A DNA stretch of 64,000 bases, taken from assembly GCF_014649335.1 (NCBI RefSeq), contig NZ_BMSV01000004.1, forward strand, positions 525,131 to 589,130, read 5' to 3'. Both the position numbers and the translations under genes were made by a program. This DNA comes from Streptomyces roseolilacinus (GTDB lineage Bacteria; Actinomycetota; Actinomycetes; Streptomycetales; Streptomycetaceae). This document shows positions 31,642 to 42,187 of this stretch, piece after piece (position 1 is the first letter of the stretch; each line of letters starts with the position of its first letter). Under the pieces are notes generated by a model that saw only the letters and a list, made by a program, of their open reading frames with translations, made no database searches and was not told the origin of the DNA.

Positions 31642-33465
31642 CTACTTGACGACCGTGATGCGGTCCGCCGCGGGCGGCGTCAGCGGGGCGTCCGCCGAGG
31701 AGTGCGCGCCCAGGTAGGCGATGAAGACCTCCAGGTCGGACGCGCCGACCCGCTTGTTCGCGCCCTGGCCGAGGGCCGTGAAGCCGTCACCGCCGCCGGA
31801 GAGGAACTCGTTCATCGCGACGCGGTACGTCGCGGCCGGGTCCAGCGGCCGGCCGTCCAGCTTCACCGAGGGGACGACGACGCGGGCGGCGCCGGTCTTC
31901 GTCATGTCCAGCGTGTACGTGAAGCCCCGCGACACCTGGAGGATCTTCGGCGACGCCTCGTTCGCGCCGCTGACCTGCTGCTGGAGCGCGGTGACGATCT
32001 GCGCGCCGGTCAGGTCGACGGTGGTCATCATGTTGGTGAACGGCTGCACGGTGTACGCCTCGCCGTACGTCACGACGCCGTCCGCCGCCTCGCTGCCGGA
32101 CCTGGCGTGCACCAGGTCGCCGCGGATGCCGCCCGGGTTCATGAAGGCGATCTGCGCGCCGCCCTTGTCGGCCGGGGCGAGGCCCTCCAGCTGCGCGTCG
32201 GCGATCAGGTCGCCGAGCGGCTTCTCGTACGCGGTGGAGCCGCGGCCGTCGATGTTGGCCGAGATGTGGCCCACCGGACGGTTGGCGATCGGCGCGGCGA
32301 GGGCGTTCCACTTGGTGATCAGGTCGGTCATGTCCCGGGCCGCGCGCTCACGCGTGACCACGTGGTTCGCGGAGGTGACGGCCGTGCGGACGATGTCCTT
32401 GGTGGCGCGGTCGTAGGTGAGGGTCGTGTCGGTGTACAGCTTGCCGAACGACGCCGCCGAGGTGACCGTGCGCGGCTTGCCCGCCGGGTCCGGGATGGTG
32501 CACGCGTACGCCTGGTGGGTGTGGCCGGTGACCAGGGCGTCGACCTGCGGGCTGAGCTTCCTGGCGATGTCCACGACCGGGCCGGAGACGCCGTCGCCCG
32601 GGCCGGGGCTGTCGCAGTCGTAGTTGTACGCCGAGGAGGCCGGCGCGCCGCCCTCGTGGATCAGGGCGACGATGGACTTCACGCCCCGGCGCTCCAGGAC
32701 CTTCGTGTACTTGTTGATCGTCTCGACCTCGTCGCCGAACTTCAGGCCCTTGATGCCCTCGGCGTTGACGATGCCCGGGGTGCCCTCCAGGGTCACGCCG
32801 ATGAAGCCGATGCGGACGCCGTCCTTCTGCCAGATGAAGTACGGGTCGAGGACCGGCTCGCCGGTCTTCTCGTTCGTGACGTTCGCGGCCAGGTAGGGGA
32901 ACTCGGCGCCCTCGTAGGTCGTGCCCTCGGCGCAGCCGTCCGTGGGGTGGCAGCCGCCGTTCTGGATGCGGGCCAGCTCGGCCGCGCCCTCGTCGAACTC
33001 GTGGTTGCCGACCGAGCTGACGTCGAGCTTCAGCTTGTTGAGCGCCTCGATCGTCGGCTCGTCGTGGAACAGGCCGGAGATCAGGGGGGAGGCGCCGATC
33101 ATGTCGCCGGCCGCCGCGGTGATCGAGTACCGGTTGCCCTTGCGGGCGTCGCGCAGGTGCGTGGCCAGGTACTCGACGCCACCGGCCTTGATCTTCTCGG
33201 TGGTGCCGTCCTCGTGGCGGTGGACGACCTCGCCGGAGGAGCCGGCCGGGGCCTCCAGGTTGCCGTGCAGGTCGTTGAAGGAGAGCAGCTGCACGTCGAC
33301 GGTGCGGCCGGTGGTCGCCTTCTTGCCGTACGTCCAGCCGTCCGCGCCGTCCTCCTCGGCCGCGCCGGCCGGGAGGGCCGCCACGAGCGCGCCGAGGGTG
33401 GCGACGCCGGCCGCGGCGGCGAGTATCCGCCGCCCCGTGCGCTTCTTGTGCCGTGTAGCTGACAT
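31642..33465 (-). CDS. secreted 5'-nucleotidase / metallophosphatase
   Basis: A 607-aa enzyme. A basic start RHKKRTGRR and hydrophobic core give a signal peptide (cut near AGAAE). The calcineurin-like domain shows SFNDLHGNLE, VGNHEFDEG and VTGHTHQAY; the C-terminal nucleotidase domain shows FMNPGGIRGD and FTNMMTTVDLTGAQI. It releases phosphate from nucleotides outside the cell, which fits the phosphate genes a few kb away. ATG 33465 is chosen; AAAGGGGAAA lies 12 nt upstream, and a GTG at 33492 is possible. Confidence 0.9.
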   Translation of the reverse strand: MSATRHKKRTGRRILAAAAGVATLGALVAALPAGAAEEDGADGWTYGKKATTGRTVDVQLLSFNDLHGNLEAPAGSSGEVVHRHEDGTTEKIKAGGVEYLATHLRDARKGNRYSITAAAGDMIGASPLISGLFHDEPTIEALNKLKLDVSSVGNHEFDEGAAELARIQNGGCHPTDGCAEGTTYEGAEFPYLAANVTNEKTGEPVLDPYFIWQKDGVRIGFIGVTLEGTPGIVNAEGIKGLKFGDEVETINKYTKVLERRGVKSIVALIHEGGAPASSAYNYDCDSPGPGDGVSGPVVDIARKLSPQVDALVTGHTHQAYACTIPDPAGKPRTVTSAASFGKLYTDTTLTYDRATKDIVRTAVTSANHVVTRERAARDMTDLITKWNALAAPIANRPVGHISANIDGRGSTAYEKPLGDLIADAQLEGLAPADKGGAQIAFMNPGGIRGDLVHARSGSEAADGVVTYGEAYTVQPFTNMMTTVDLTGAQIVTALQQQVSGANEASPKILQVSRGFTYTLDMTKTGAARVVVPSVKLDGRPLDPAATYRVAMNEFLSGGGDGFTALGQGANKRVGASDLEVFIAYLGAHSSADAPLTPPAADRITVVK

Positions 33466-33648
33466 ATGTCTGTTTTTCCCCTTTGACACCACATGACCTT
33501 ACGTGCCGTCAGGTGACGCCGAGGCCATGGCTCCTGGTATGCCGAGCGCAGCCTAAGGTCAACGCGCGTAGCGCAACAGGGGGGAACGGGTTACGACCTG
33601 GTTGCCATCGCCCCTCCGGCCCCGGCCCGCGGTCGTAGGCTCGTACCC

Positions 33649-34620
33649 ATGACCACTGACGTTCGCGCAACAGCCCCCGAGGCGGGTCGCCGCATCGAGA
33701 TCTACGACGAACTCACCCCCGAACAGGCCCGGGGCGTCCTCGACCTGCTCGCCGACGCCGCCCGCACCGACGGCATGCAGGCGGTGTCCGAGCAGGGCAG
33801 GCTCCAGCTGAAGGCCTTCCTCGCGGAGCACGGCGGCCCCGTCGGGGACGGCGGGCGGCGCGAAGGCGTGCGGCACCTGCTGCTCTCCGTCTCCGACCGG
33901 CTCGTCGGCTACGCCCAGCTGGAGGACACCGACCCGGTCGAGGCCCCGGCCGCCGAGCTGGTCATCGGCCCCGCGCACCGCGGCCGCGGCCACGGGCGGG
34001 CGCTCGGCTCGGCCCTGCTCGCGGAGTCGGGGAAGCGGCTGCGGGTGTGGGCGCACGGCGGCAAGTCCGCCGCCCGCCACCTGGCGCAGGTCCTGGGCCT
34101 CACCCTCTTCCGGGAGCTGCGGCAGCTGCGCCGGCCCCTGGCGTCCCTCGACGTCCCCGAGCCGGTCCTGCCGGCCGGGATCACGGTCCGCACGTTCGTC
34201 CCCGGCCAGGACGACGCCGCGTGGCTCGCCCTCAACGCCGCCGCGTTCGCGCACCACCCCGAGCAGGGCGCCCTGACCCAGCGCGACCTGGACGACCGCA
34301 GGAACGAGCCGTGGTTCGACCCGAAGGGCTTCTTCCTCGCCGAACGCGAGTCCGACGGGGCCCTGGTCGGCTTCCACTGGACGAAGGTGCACGCCGAGGA
34401 ACGGCTCGGCGAGGTGTACGTCCTCGGCATCGCCCCCGACGCGCAGGGCGGCGGGCTCGGCAAGGCGCTCACCGCGATCGGCCTGCGCCACCTGGCCGCG
34501 CAGGGCCTGCCGACGGCGATGCTGTACGTGGACGCCGACAACACCGCGGCGCTGCGCGTCTACGAGGGCATGGGCTTCGCCACCCACGAGGTGGACCTCA
34601 TGTACCGCACGGAGACCTGA
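33649..34620 (+). CDS. mshD: MshD, mycothiol synthase
   Basis: A 323-aa double GNAT that acetylates the cysteinyl-glucosamine-inositol intermediate in the last step of mycothiol synthesis. The first acetyltransferase half is degenerate in its CoA motif (IGPAHRGRGHGRALG is nonetheless visible); the second has VYVLGIAPDAQGGGLGKALT and LYVDADNTAALRVYEGMGF. TAGGCT is 7 nt before ATG 33649, pointing to a leaderless transcript. Divergent from the 5'-nucleotidase gene. Confidence 0.93.
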   Translation: MTTDVRATAPEAGRRIEIYDELTPEQARGVLDLLADAARTDGMQAVSEQGRLQLKAFLAEHGGPVGDGGRREGVRHLLLSVSDRLVGYAQLEDTDPVEAPAAELVIGPAHRGRGHGRALGSALLAESGKRLRVWAHGGKSAARHLAQVLGLTLFRELRQLRRPLASLDVPEPVLPAGITVRTFVPGQDDAAWLALNAAAFAHHPEQGALTQRDLDDRRNEPWFDPKGFFLAERESDGALVGFHWTKVHAEERLGEVYVLGIAPDAQGGGLGKALTAIGLRHLAAQGLPTAMLYVDADNTAALRVYEGMGFATHEVDLMYRTET

Positions 34621-34695
34621 CCCGCCCCGCTCCCGGCGGCGCGCGCGGCCGCCGGGAGGCCGGGCACGGCCCGTGGAGCCGAAGGGCGCACGAAC

Positions 34696-34744
34696 GCCGA
34701 GGGGGCGGTCACCCGCGGGCGCTGGGCGCGGCCGCCCCCTCGGC
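34696..34744 (+). terminator. 13-bp perfect hairpin after mshD
   Basis: GCCGAGGGGGCGG (34696-34708) and CCGCCCCCTCGGC (34732-34744) pair perfectly; the 23-nt loop is also GC-rich. Confidence 0.8.
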
Positions 34745-34832
34745 GCCCGCCCGGAGCACCGCGGGGGCGGACGGGGGACGGGAAGCGCGCGTTCCGGCGC
34801 ACACCCCGCCCGCACCCCTCCGCATCCGGGAT

Positions 34833-34865
34833 GTCACGTCCCCGTCACCGATCATTCAGACACGC
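34833..34865 (+). promoter_or_regulatory. degenerate PHO box upstream of ppk
   Basis: GTCAC at 34833 and 34844 and ATTCA-like at 34854 recur in 11-bp steps, like the PhoP direct repeats (consensus GTTCACC). ppk is known as a PhoP target in S. lividans. The match is weaker than at pstS. Confidence 0.5.
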
Positions 34866-34956
34866 TTGCGAAGCTCGCTCAATGAAGCCCGCCGTGTCCG
34901 CCTTCACGGCCCGCTCCGACGCGCCTGACCTGCCTCTGGCGCGGAAGAATGGTGTC

Positions 34957-37203
34957 ATGAGCCAGCAGCCCGCAGAGGTCCCGGTCCCGCAGGTACAGCC
35001 GTCCGCCCCGCACCCGCAGCCGTCCGTGGGGTCCCCAGCCGCGCACCGGCCGCAGGGCGTCGCCGGCGCGTCCGCCGTCGGCCTCGCACCGGACATCGAC
35101 GCCGACCTCGACCCGTACGACGGGGACGGCACGCGCACGGAACTGCCCGAGGGCCGGTTCCTGGACCGCGAGCGCAGCTGGCTCGCCTTCAACGAGCGCG
35201 TCCTGGAACTGGCCGAGGACCCCACGACACCGCTCCTGGAGCGGGCGAACTTCCTCGCGATCTTCGCCTCGAACCTCGACGAGTTCTTCATGGTCCGGGT
35301 CGCCGGCCTCAAGCGCCGCATCGCCACCGGCGTCGCCACCCGCTCCGCGTCCGGGCTCCAGCCCCGCGAGGTCCTCGACCTGATCTGGACCCGCTCCCGG
35401 GAGCTCATGGCCCGGCACGCCGCCTGCTTCCAGCAGGACGTCGCCCCGGCCCTGGCCGACGAGGGCATCCACCTCATCCGCTGGCCCGACCTGACCGAGA
35501 AGGAGCAGGCGCGCCTCTTCACCCTGTTCCGGCAGCAGATCTTCCCGGTGCTCACGCCGCTGGCCGTCGACCCCGCGCACCCCTTCCCGTACATCTCCGG
35601 GCTGTCCCTGAACCTCGCCGTCGTCGTCCGCAACCCGGTCAGCGGCCACCGCCACTTCGCCCGCGTGAAGGTGCCGCCGCTGCTGTCGCGGTTCCTGGAG
35701 GCGTCGCCGCAGCGGTACGTGCCGCTGGAGGACGTCATCGCCGCGCACCTGGAGGAGCTGTTCCCCGGCATGGAGGTGCTGGCCCACCACATGTTCCGGG
35801 TCACCCGCAACGAGGACCTGGAGGTCGAGGAGGACGACACCGAGAACCTCCTCCAGGCCCTGGAGAAGGAGCTCATGCGGCGCCGCTTCGGCCCGCCGGT
35901 GCGGCTGGAGGTGGAGGAGTCCATCGACCCGTACGTCCTCGACCTGCTCGTGCGGGAGCTGAAGGTCTCCGACGCCGAGGTCCACCCGCTGCCCGGCCCG
36001 CTCGACCTGACCGGGCTGTTCGGGATAGCGGGCCAGGACCGGCCCGAGCTGAAGTACCCGAAGTTCGTGGCGGGCACCCACCGCGACCTGTCCGAGGTCG
36101 AGTCGGCGTCCGCGCCCGACGTCTTCGCCGCCCTGCGCGAGCGGGACGTGCTGCTGCACCACCCGTACGACAGCTTCTCCACGTCCGTGCAGGCCTTCCT
36201 GGAGCAGGCGGCCGCCGACCCGGACGTCCTGGCGATCAAGCAGACGCTGTACCGCACCTCCGGCGACTCCCCGATAGTCGACGCCCTGATCGACGCCGCC
36301 GAGTCCGGCAAGCAGGTCCTCGTCCTCGTCGAGATCAAGGCTCGCTTCGACGAGCGGGCCAACATCAAGTGGGCGCGCAAGCTGGAGGAGGCCGGCTGCC
36401 ACGTCGTGTACGGCCTGGTCGGGCTGAAGACCCACTGCAAGCTGTCCCTGGTCGTCCGCCAGGAGGGCGAGCTGCTGCGCCGGTACTCGCACGTCGGCAC
36501 CGGCAACTACCACCCCAAGACCGCCCGCCTCTACGAGGACCTCGGCCTGCTCACCGCCGACCCCCAGGTCGGCGCCGACCTCTCCGACCTGTTCAACCGG
36601 CTGTCCGGCTACTCGCGCCGCGAGACCTACCGCCGCCTGCTCGTCGCGCCCAAGTCGCTGCGCGACGGCCTCGTGTCGCGGATACACAAGGAGATCGTCC
36701 ACCACCGGGCGGGCCGGCCCGCGTACGTCCGCATCAAGGTCAACTCGATGGTCGACGAGGCCATAATCGACGCCTGCTACCGCGCCTCGCAGGCCGGCGT
36801 GCCCGTCGACGTCTGGGTCCGCGGCATCTGCGCCCTCCGCCCCGGCGTCGTCGGCCTGTCGGAGAACATCCGGGTCCGCTCGGTCCTCGGCCGCTTCCTG
36901 GAGCACTCCCGCGTCTTCGCCTTCTGCAACGGCGGGGAGCCCGAGGTGTGGTTCGGCAGCGCCGACATGATGCACCGCAACCTCGACCGCCGCATAGAGG
37001 CGCTGGTGCGGGTCGCCGACCCGGCCCACCGCGCGGCCCTGACCCGCCTGCTGGAGACCGGCATGGCCGAAACGACCGCGTCCTGGCACCTCGGCCCGGA
37101 CGGCGAATGGACCCGGCACGCGACGGACGCCGACGGCCGGCCGCTGCGCCACGTCCAGCAGATGCTCATAGACGCCCGGAGGCGCCGACGTGCACAACCC
37201 TGA
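34957..37203 (+). CDS. ppk: polyphosphate kinase 1
   Basis: A 748-aa enzyme that makes polyphosphate from ATP, or the reverse in streptomycetes at low energy charge. After a disordered Pro/Gln/Ala-rich leader of about 65 residues come the PPK N-domain ([17 protein letters not shown]), middle domain and the two catalytic C-domains. The autophosphorylated His lies in [20 protein letters not shown]; a second essential His in [17 protein letters not shown]. Start ATG 34957 with AAGAAT 6 nt upstream, probably leaderless. The CHAD gene overlaps its end by 14 nt. Confidence 0.95.
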   Translation: MSQQPAEVPVPQVQPSAPHPQPSVGSPAAHRPQGVAGASAVGLAPDIDADLDPYDGDGTRTELPEGRFLDRERSWLAFNERVLELAEDPTTPLLERANFLAIFASNLDEFFMVRVAGLKRRIATGVATRSASGLQPREVLDLIWTRSRELMARHAACFQQDVAPALADEGIHLIRWPDLTEKEQARLFTLFRQQIFPVLTPLAVDPAHPFPYISGLSLNLAVVVRNPVSGHRHFARVKVPPLLSRFLEASPQRYVPLEDVIAAHLEELFPGMEVLAHHMFRVTRNEDLEVEEDDTENLLQALEKELMRRRFGPPVRLEVEESIDPYVLDLLVRELKVSDAEVHPLPGPLDLTGLFGIAGQDRPELKYPKFVAGTHRDLSEVESASAPDVFAALRERDVLLHHPYDSFSTSVQAFLEQAAADPDVLAIKQTLYRTSGDSPIVDALIDAAESGKQVLVLVEIKARFDERANIKWARKLEEAGCHVVYGLVGLKTHCKLSLVVRQEGELLRRYSHVGTGNYHPKTARLYEDLGLLTADPQVGADLSDLFNRLSGYSRRETYRRLLVAPKSLRDGLVSRIHKEIVHHRAGRPAYVRIKVNSMVDEAIIDACYRASQAGVPVDVWVRGICALRPGVVGLSENIRVRSVLGRFLEHSRVFAFCNGGEPEVWFGSADMMHRNLDRRIEALVRVADPAHRAALTRLLETGMAETTASWHLGPDGEWTRHATDADGRPLRHVQQMLIDARRRRRAQP

Positions 37204-38143
37204 CCACCAGGCATCCGCCGGTGAGGTGCTGGCACCGTACCTCCACGCCCGGGCGAACGACTTCCTGCGCGCCCTGCGCCTGCACACGGAGAGCAACGGT
37301 TCGGACACGGCAGGTGCGGAGGAGGCCGCCCGGTCGCTGCTCACCGCCGCCCGGCGCATCAGCGGGACCCTGCACACCTACCGGCCCCTCCTGGACGGGG
37401 CGTGGGCGGACGGCCTGCGCTCCGAGCTGGCCTGGCTGTACGGCACCCTCGCCCAGGAGCACGCCTGCACGTCCCGGCTCGTCCGGCTCGTCGACGCGCT
37501 GTCCCGGCTGACCGGCGGGCCCGTGCCGGCGCCGCGGGGCGCCCGCGCGGGGGCGCCGCGGGCCGGGGGCGAGGCGATCACGATGGGTGCCGCGCGCGCC
37601 GGCGCCCTGCTGGAGCGGCAGCTCACCCTCGCCCGGACGCGCGCCCACTCGGCGGCCCTGGAGGCGCTGGGCTCGTCCCGGTTCCACGCGGTCGCCGACG
37701 CGGTGGCGCTGCTGGCGTCGGAGGTGCCGTTCGGGCCCGCCGCGTCGTCCCCCGCCGAGGAGGTCCTGCCGGTTCCCGCCGAGACGGTGGAGCGCCGCCT
37801 GCTGGACGCCGTGGCGGCCCTCCCCATGAGCCCCGCCGTGGGCGGCGAGCAGCAGGACGCCCCCTGGCACCAGGTGCGCCTCCTGCTGCGCCTCCACCGG
37901 TACGCCCTGGAGGTGCGGCACGCCCCGGGCCCCGAGCTGTACGAGGCGGCGACCGCGCTGGACCGGCACCGGGACGCCGCCGAGGCCGCGGCCGCCGCCG
38001 CGTCGGCCGCGCGCACGCCGCGCATCGCCCCGGCGACGGCGTACACCCTCGGCGTCCTCCACGCCGACCAGCGCCACGAGGTGGAGGGCGCCCGCCTCGC
38101 CTTCCACCGCGCCTGGCGGCGCACGGCGGTGGCGGCGCGGTGA
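37190..38143 (+). CDS. CHAD domain protein
   Basis: A 317-aa helical protein with a CHAD fold; conserved His/Arg residues appear in [33 protein letters not shown] and [13 protein letters not shown], which bind polyphosphate in known CHAD proteins. It overlaps ppk by 14 nt (GTG start), a strong sign that it acts on or is localised to polyphosphate granules. The Nudix gene start overlaps its stop (GTGA). Confidence 0.88.
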   Translation: MHNPDHQASAGEVLAPYLHARANDFLRALRLHTESNGSDTAGAEEAARSLLTAARRISGTLHTYRPLLDGAWADGLRSELAWLYGTLAQEHACTSRLVRLVDALSRLTGGPVPAPRGARAGAPRAGGEAITMGAARAGALLERQLTLARTRAHSAALEALGSSRFHAVADAVALLASEVPFGPAASSPAEEVLPVPAETVERRLLDAVAALPMSPAVGGEQQDAPWHQVRLLLRLHRYALEVRHAPGPELYEAATALDRHRDAAEAAAAAASAARTPRIAPATAYTLGVLHADQRHEVEGARLAFHRAWRRTAVAAR

Positions 38144-38547
38144 GCGACCGCGCGGGCGTCGTCCGGGCGGCCGGCTGCGTCCTGTGGCGCCGGACGGCGG
38201 ACGGCGCGGTGGAGGTGTGCCTGATCCACCGGCCCAAGTACGACGACTGGTCGTTCCCCAAGGGCAAGGTGAAGGCCGGGGAGGAGCTGCTGGCCGCGGC
38301 GGTGCGGGAGGTCCGCGAGGAGACGGGCCGCGCGTGCGAGCCGGGCGCCCTGCTCGGCACGGTCCGCTACCGGGCGGGTACCCGGGAGAAGGAGGTCACG
38401 TACTGGTCGGCCGAGGCCACCTCGGGCGCCTTCACCCCCAACAAGGAGGTGGACGCCCTGCGGTGGCTCCCGCCCGAGGAGGCCCGGGGGCTGCTCACCC
38501 ACCCGCAGGACCGCTCCCTGGTCACCTGGTTCCTGGCCGCTTGGTGA
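38140..38547 (+). CDS. Nudix hydrolase
   Basis: A 135-aa Nudix protein. The box GKVKAGEELLAAAVREVREETG (positions about 42-63 when read in two parts, G-x5-E and REVREETG) is complete. YDDWSFPKGKVK before it resembles the diadenosine polyphosphate or inositol-pyrophosphate hydrolase subgroup, which fits co-transcription with ppk and the CHAD gene. Start GTG overlapping the previous stop. Confidence 0.88.
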   Translation: MSDRAGVVRAAGCVLWRRTADGAVEVCLIHRPKYDDWSFPKGKVKAGEELLAAAVREVREETGRACEPGALLGTVRYRAGTREKEVTYWSAEATSGAFTPNKEVDALRWLPPEEARGLLTHPQDRSLVTWFLAAW

Positions 38548-38630
38548 CTCCTGGCCGGTTATGTGACGCACGGGGCGTACGAGGCGGGAGCGAACAGCCC
38601 GCGAAGGTACTCACCGGCACTTACAGCATG

Positions 38631-38674
38631 GTTCACCTCGCGTTCACCCACCCCCGCCGACCGCTTCACCTGAT
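38631..38674 (+). promoter_or_regulatory. PHO box of the pst operon
   Basis: Four 11-bp units in register: GTTCACCTCGC (38631), GTTCACCCACC (38642), a degenerate unit (38653) and CTTCACCTGAT (38664). This is the PhoP-binding array known upstream of pstS in S. coelicolor; it predicts induction at low phosphate. It lies 151 nt before the pstS start. Confidence 0.9.
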
Positions 38675-38824
38675 CTGCCTAATTTCAGCCGTACGAGGTG
38701 ACCGACAGACGCCACCACGACCCACTCCGACACACGCCGTCGTACAACCGGCCATGGGCACGGACCACGTCATCGGCCCCCTGCCTCCCCGCAGCTCGGC
38801 GGTTACTGGAAGGAACACCCGAAA

Positions 38825-39955
38825 GTGAAGCTTCATCGCAAGACCGGGCTTCGCGCCACCGCGCTCGGCGCCCTCGCCGTCTCCGGCGCCCTGGTTCTCA
38901 CGGCGTGTGGCTCGGACGACAACACGAGCCCGGACGGGGCGAAGAAGACCACCACCGCGTCGGACGTCAAGTGCGAGGGCGCCAAGGGCCAGCTCCTCGC
39001 GGCCGGCTCGACCGCCCAGAAGAACGCCATGGACCTGTGGGTCAAGAACTTCCAGGCGGCCTGCGAGGGCGTCGAGGTGAACTACCAGGCCATCGGCTCC
39101 GGTGGCGGCATCACCAAGTTCAACCAGGGCCAGGTGGCGTTCGCCGGCTCCGACTCCGCCCTGAAGGAGGAGGAGACCGCCGAGTCGCAGAAGATCTGCA
39201 AGGGCGGCAAGGGCATCAACCTCCCGATGGTCGGCGGCCCCGTCGCCATCGGCTACAAGCTGGACGGCGTGGACGGCCTCGTCCTCGACGCCTCCACCCT
39301 CGCCAAGATCTTCGACTCGAAGATCAAGAAGTGGAACGACCCCGCCATCGCCAAGCTGAACCCGGGCGTCAAGCTGCCCGACGTGGCGATCCAGGCCTTC
39401 CACCGCTCCGACGAGTCCGGCACCACGCAGAACCTCGGCAAGTACCTCAGCGAGGCCGCCGCCGCCGACTGGAAGCACGACCCGAAGACGAAGTCGTGGC
39501 CCGCCCCCGGCGGCCAGGCCGCGAACGGCTCCTCCGGCGTCGCCGCCGCGGTCAAGGACACCAACGGCGCGATCGGCTACTTCGAGCTGTCGTACGCCGC
39601 CGCCAGCAACATCAGCACGGTCAAGCTGAACACGGGCGCCGCGCAGCCGGTCGAGGCCACCACGGAGAACGCCTCCAAGGCCATCGCCGCCGCCAAGATC
39701 AAGGGCACGGGCAGCGACCTGGCCCTCTCCCTCGACTACAAGACCAAGGCCGAGGGCGCCTACCCGATCATCCTCGTCACGTACGAGATCGCCTGCGACA
39801 AGGGCAACAAGGCGGAGACGCTGCCCACCCTGAAGGCGTTCCTCAACTACACGGCCAGCGAGGAGGGCCAGAAGGTCCTCGCCGAGGCCGGCTACGCCCC
39901 GCTGCCGGCCGAGATCGCGGCCAAGGTCCGCGAGATCGTCCCCACGCTCTCCTGA
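38825..39955 (+). CDS. pstS: PstS, phosphate-binding lipoprotein
   Basis: A 376-aa periplasmic-type phosphate receptor anchored by the lipobox LTACG (Cys near residue 26). Phosphate-contact segments AAGSTAQKNAMD, GSGGGITKF and FHRSDESGTTQNL are intact. Start GTG after GGAAGGA. First gene of pstSCAB, under the PHO box. S. coelicolor PstS is abundantly released at low phosphate. Confidence 0.95.
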   Translation: MKLHRKTGLRATALGALAVSGALVLTACGSDDNTSPDGAKKTTTASDVKCEGAKGQLLAAGSTAQKNAMDLWVKNFQAACEGVEVNYQAIGSGGGITKFNQGQVAFAGSDSALKEEETAESQKICKGGKGINLPMVGGPVAIGYKLDGVDGLVLDASTLAKIFDSKIKKWNDPAIAKLNPGVKLPDVAIQAFHRSDESGTTQNLGKYLSEAAAADWKHDPKTKSWPAPGGQAANGSSGVAAAVKDTNGAIGYFELSYAAASNISTVKLNTGAAQPVEATTENASKAIAAAKIKGTGSDLALSLDYKTKAEGAYPIILVTYEIACDKGNKAETLPTLKAFLNYTASEEGQKVLAEAGYAPLPAEIAAKVREIVPTLS

Positions 39956-40060
39956 CGACCCCGCCGGGACCGGTCCGCCCACCCTGGACCGGGCCGGTCC
40001 CGGCATCCGGTGCACCGCCGCCAGGAGCCACCACGGCTCCGCAGACCGGAGAACACAACG

Positions 40061-41059
40061 ATGGCCACAGCCACCACACACACCCCACCGCCCCCCGGGC
40101 GGAACGAGACAACGCCCCCGAAGTCGTCCGCCCCGTCCCAGGCGGGTGACCGGATCTTCCTCGGGCTGTCCCGCGGATCCGGCATCGCCCTGCTGGTGAT
40201 CATGGCGGCGATCGCCGTCTTCCTCACCTACCGCGCGGTCCTCGCCATCGCCGACAACGAGGGCAACTTCCTCACCACCTCCGAGTGGAACCCGGCGGGC
40301 AACCCGCCCGTCTTCGGCATCGCCGTCCTGGCCTTCGGCACGATCGTCAGCTCGGTCATCGCCATGGTCATCGCCGTGCCGGTCGCCATCGGCATCGCGC
40401 TGTTCATCTCGCACTACGCGCCGCGCAAGCTCGCCACGCCGCTGGCGTACGTGGTCGACCTGCTCGCCGCCGTGCCGAGCATCATCTACGGCCTGTGGGG
40501 CGCGATCTTCCTCGTGCCGTACCTGGACGGCCTCAACAAGTGGCTCGACCAGTACATGGGCTGGACGTACGTCTTCGACAAGTCCGGTGAGGGCGTCGCG
40601 CGGAACATGTTCACCGTCGGCATCCTGCTGGCGATCATGATCCTGCCGATCATCACCAACGTCACCCGTGAGGTCTTCCTCCAGGTCCCGCGCATGCACG
40701 AGGAGGCCGCCCTGGCCCTCGGCGCGACCCGCTGGGAGACCATCCGCATGTCGGTCCTCCCGTTCGGCCGCTCCGGCATCATCAGCGCCTCCATGCTGGG
40801 CCTGGGCCGCGCGCTCGGCGAGACGATGGCCGTCGCCGTCGTCCTCTCCCCCAGCTTCATCATCTCCGGGCGCCTCCTCGACCCGGGCGGCGGCACGTTC
40901 GCGCAGAACATCGCCGCCAAGTTCAACGAGGCGAACGAGTACGGCCGTGACGCGCTGATCGCCTCCGGCCTCGTCCTCTTCGTCATCACGCTGCTGGTCA
41001 ACGGCGCCGCCCGCTGGATCATCGCGCGCCGCAAGGAGTACTCGGGGGCCAACGCATGA
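40061..41059 (+). CDS. pstC: PstC, phosphate ABC transporter permease
   Basis: A 332-aa permease with six membrane helices and the EAA loop EEAALALGATRWETIRMSVLP. A Pro/Thr-rich N-terminus precedes the first helix. ATG 40061 follows CGGAGAA. Its stop overlaps the pstA start (ATGA). Confidence 0.93.
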   Translation: MATATTHTPPPPGRNETTPPKSSAPSQAGDRIFLGLSRGSGIALLVIMAAIAVFLTYRAVLAIADNEGNFLTTSEWNPAGNPPVFGIAVLAFGTIVSSVIAMVIAVPVAIGIALFISHYAPRKLATPLAYVVDLLAAVPSIIYGLWGAIFLVPYLDGLNKWLDQYMGWTYVFDKSGEGVARNMFTVGILLAIMILPIITNVTREVFLQVPRMHEEAALALGATRWETIRMSVLPFGRSGIISASMLGLGRALGETMAVAVVLSPSFIISGRLLDPGGGTFAQNIAAKFNEANEYGRDALIASGLVLFVITLLVNGAARWIIARRKEYSGANA

Positions 41060-42135
41060 GCCACGTCATCCAGGACCAGCGCCCGGCCACCGTCCCCGCG
41101 CGCCGCGGTTCCCCGCTCGCCCACGCGCGCATGCCGCGCTGGGCCCCGGCCGCCATAGCCGTCGGCTCCGTCGCCGCCGGCATCGGCATCGGCCTCGCCG
41201 CCGGCTGGGAGAGCCGCGTCCAGTGGGGCATGATCGCCGCCCTGCTGTTCGTCGTCGCCACGTACGTCATCACCACCGCGGTCGAGAACTCCCGCCAGGC
41301 CAAGGACCGCGTCGCGACCAGCCTCGTCTGGGTCTGCTTCGTCCTCGCGGTCGTCCCGCTCGCCTCCCTCTCCTGGGTCACGGTGAGCAAGGGCCTGGAG
41401 GTCCTCGACCCGTACTTCCTCAGCCACTCGATGAACGGCGTCCTCGACGCCGAGACCGGCGGCGGCGTCTACCACGCGCTGCTCGGCACCATCGAGCAGG
41501 TCGCCATCGCCGCGGTCATCGCCGCCCCGATCGGCATGCTGACCGCGATCTACCTGGTCGAGTACGGCCGGGGCCGGCTGTCGCAGGCCGTGACCTTCTT
41601 CGTCGACGTCATGACGGGTGTCCCGTCCATCGTCGCGGGTCTCTTCATCCTCGCCACCTGGAACCTGATGCTGGGCTTCGGGCCCTCCGGCTTCGCCGGG
41701 TCGATGGCGCTGGCCATCCTGATGATGCCGGTGGTCGTCCGCTCCACGGAGGAGATGCTCAAGCTCGTCCCGAACGAGCTGCGCGAGGCGTCCCTCGCGC
41801 TGGGCGTCCCCAAGTGGAAGACGATCCTCAAGGTGGTCCTGCCGACCGCGATCGGCGGCATCACCACGGGCGTCATGCTCGCGATCGCCCGTATCACCGG
41901 CGAGACGGCCCCCGTGCTGCTCCTCGTCTTCGGTACGAAGCTGATCAACCCGAACCCGTTCGAAGGCGCCCAGGCGTCGCTGCCGCTCTACGTGTACGAG
42001 CAGTACGCCGTCGGTACGGACGCCGCCGTGGCCCGCGCCTGGGGCGCCGCGCTCGTCCTGATCGCCTTCGTCATGATCCTCAACCTGGTGGCCCGCGGCA
42101 TCGCCCGCTGGAAGGCCCCGAAGACCGGCCGCTAG
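41056..42135 (+). CDS. pstA: PstA, phosphate ABC transporter permease
   Basis: A 359-aa permease. Three N-terminal helices precede the transport domain, as usual in actinobacteria; the EAA loop is [21 protein letters not shown]. It pairs with PstC to form the channel. Overlaps pstC by 4 nt. Confidence 0.93.
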   Translation: MSHVIQDQRPATVPARRGSPLAHARMPRWAPAAIAVGSVAAGIGIGLAAGWESRVQWGMIAALLFVVATYVITTAVENSRQAKDRVATSLVWVCFVLAVVPLASLSWVTVSKGLEVLDPYFLSHSMNGVLDAETGGGVYHALLGTIEQVAIAAVIAAPIGMLTAIYLVEYGRGRLSQAVTFFVDVMTGVPSIVAGLFILATWNLMLGFGPSGFAGSMALAILMMPVVVRSTEEMLKLVPNELREASLALGVPKWKTILKVVLPTAIGGITTGVMLAIARITGETAPVLLLVFGTKLINPNPFEGAQASLPLYVYEQYAVGTDAAVARAWGAALVLIAFVMILNLVARGIARWKAPKTGR

Positions 42136-42187
42136 GCCACGACACTCCGCTCCGCCGGACGGCGGCGCACACTGGGAAGTGATTCAG

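Larger units (their letters stand above)
34621..34956. other. 336-nt gap between mshD and ppk
   Basis: Holds a strong terminator (34696-34744) and a probable PHO box (34833-34865). No other gene is evident. Confidence 0.6.

Noticed and set aside
34879..37377. 832-codon open frame antisense to ppk
   Set aside because: High-GC third-position effect over a fully supported polyphosphate kinase gene.
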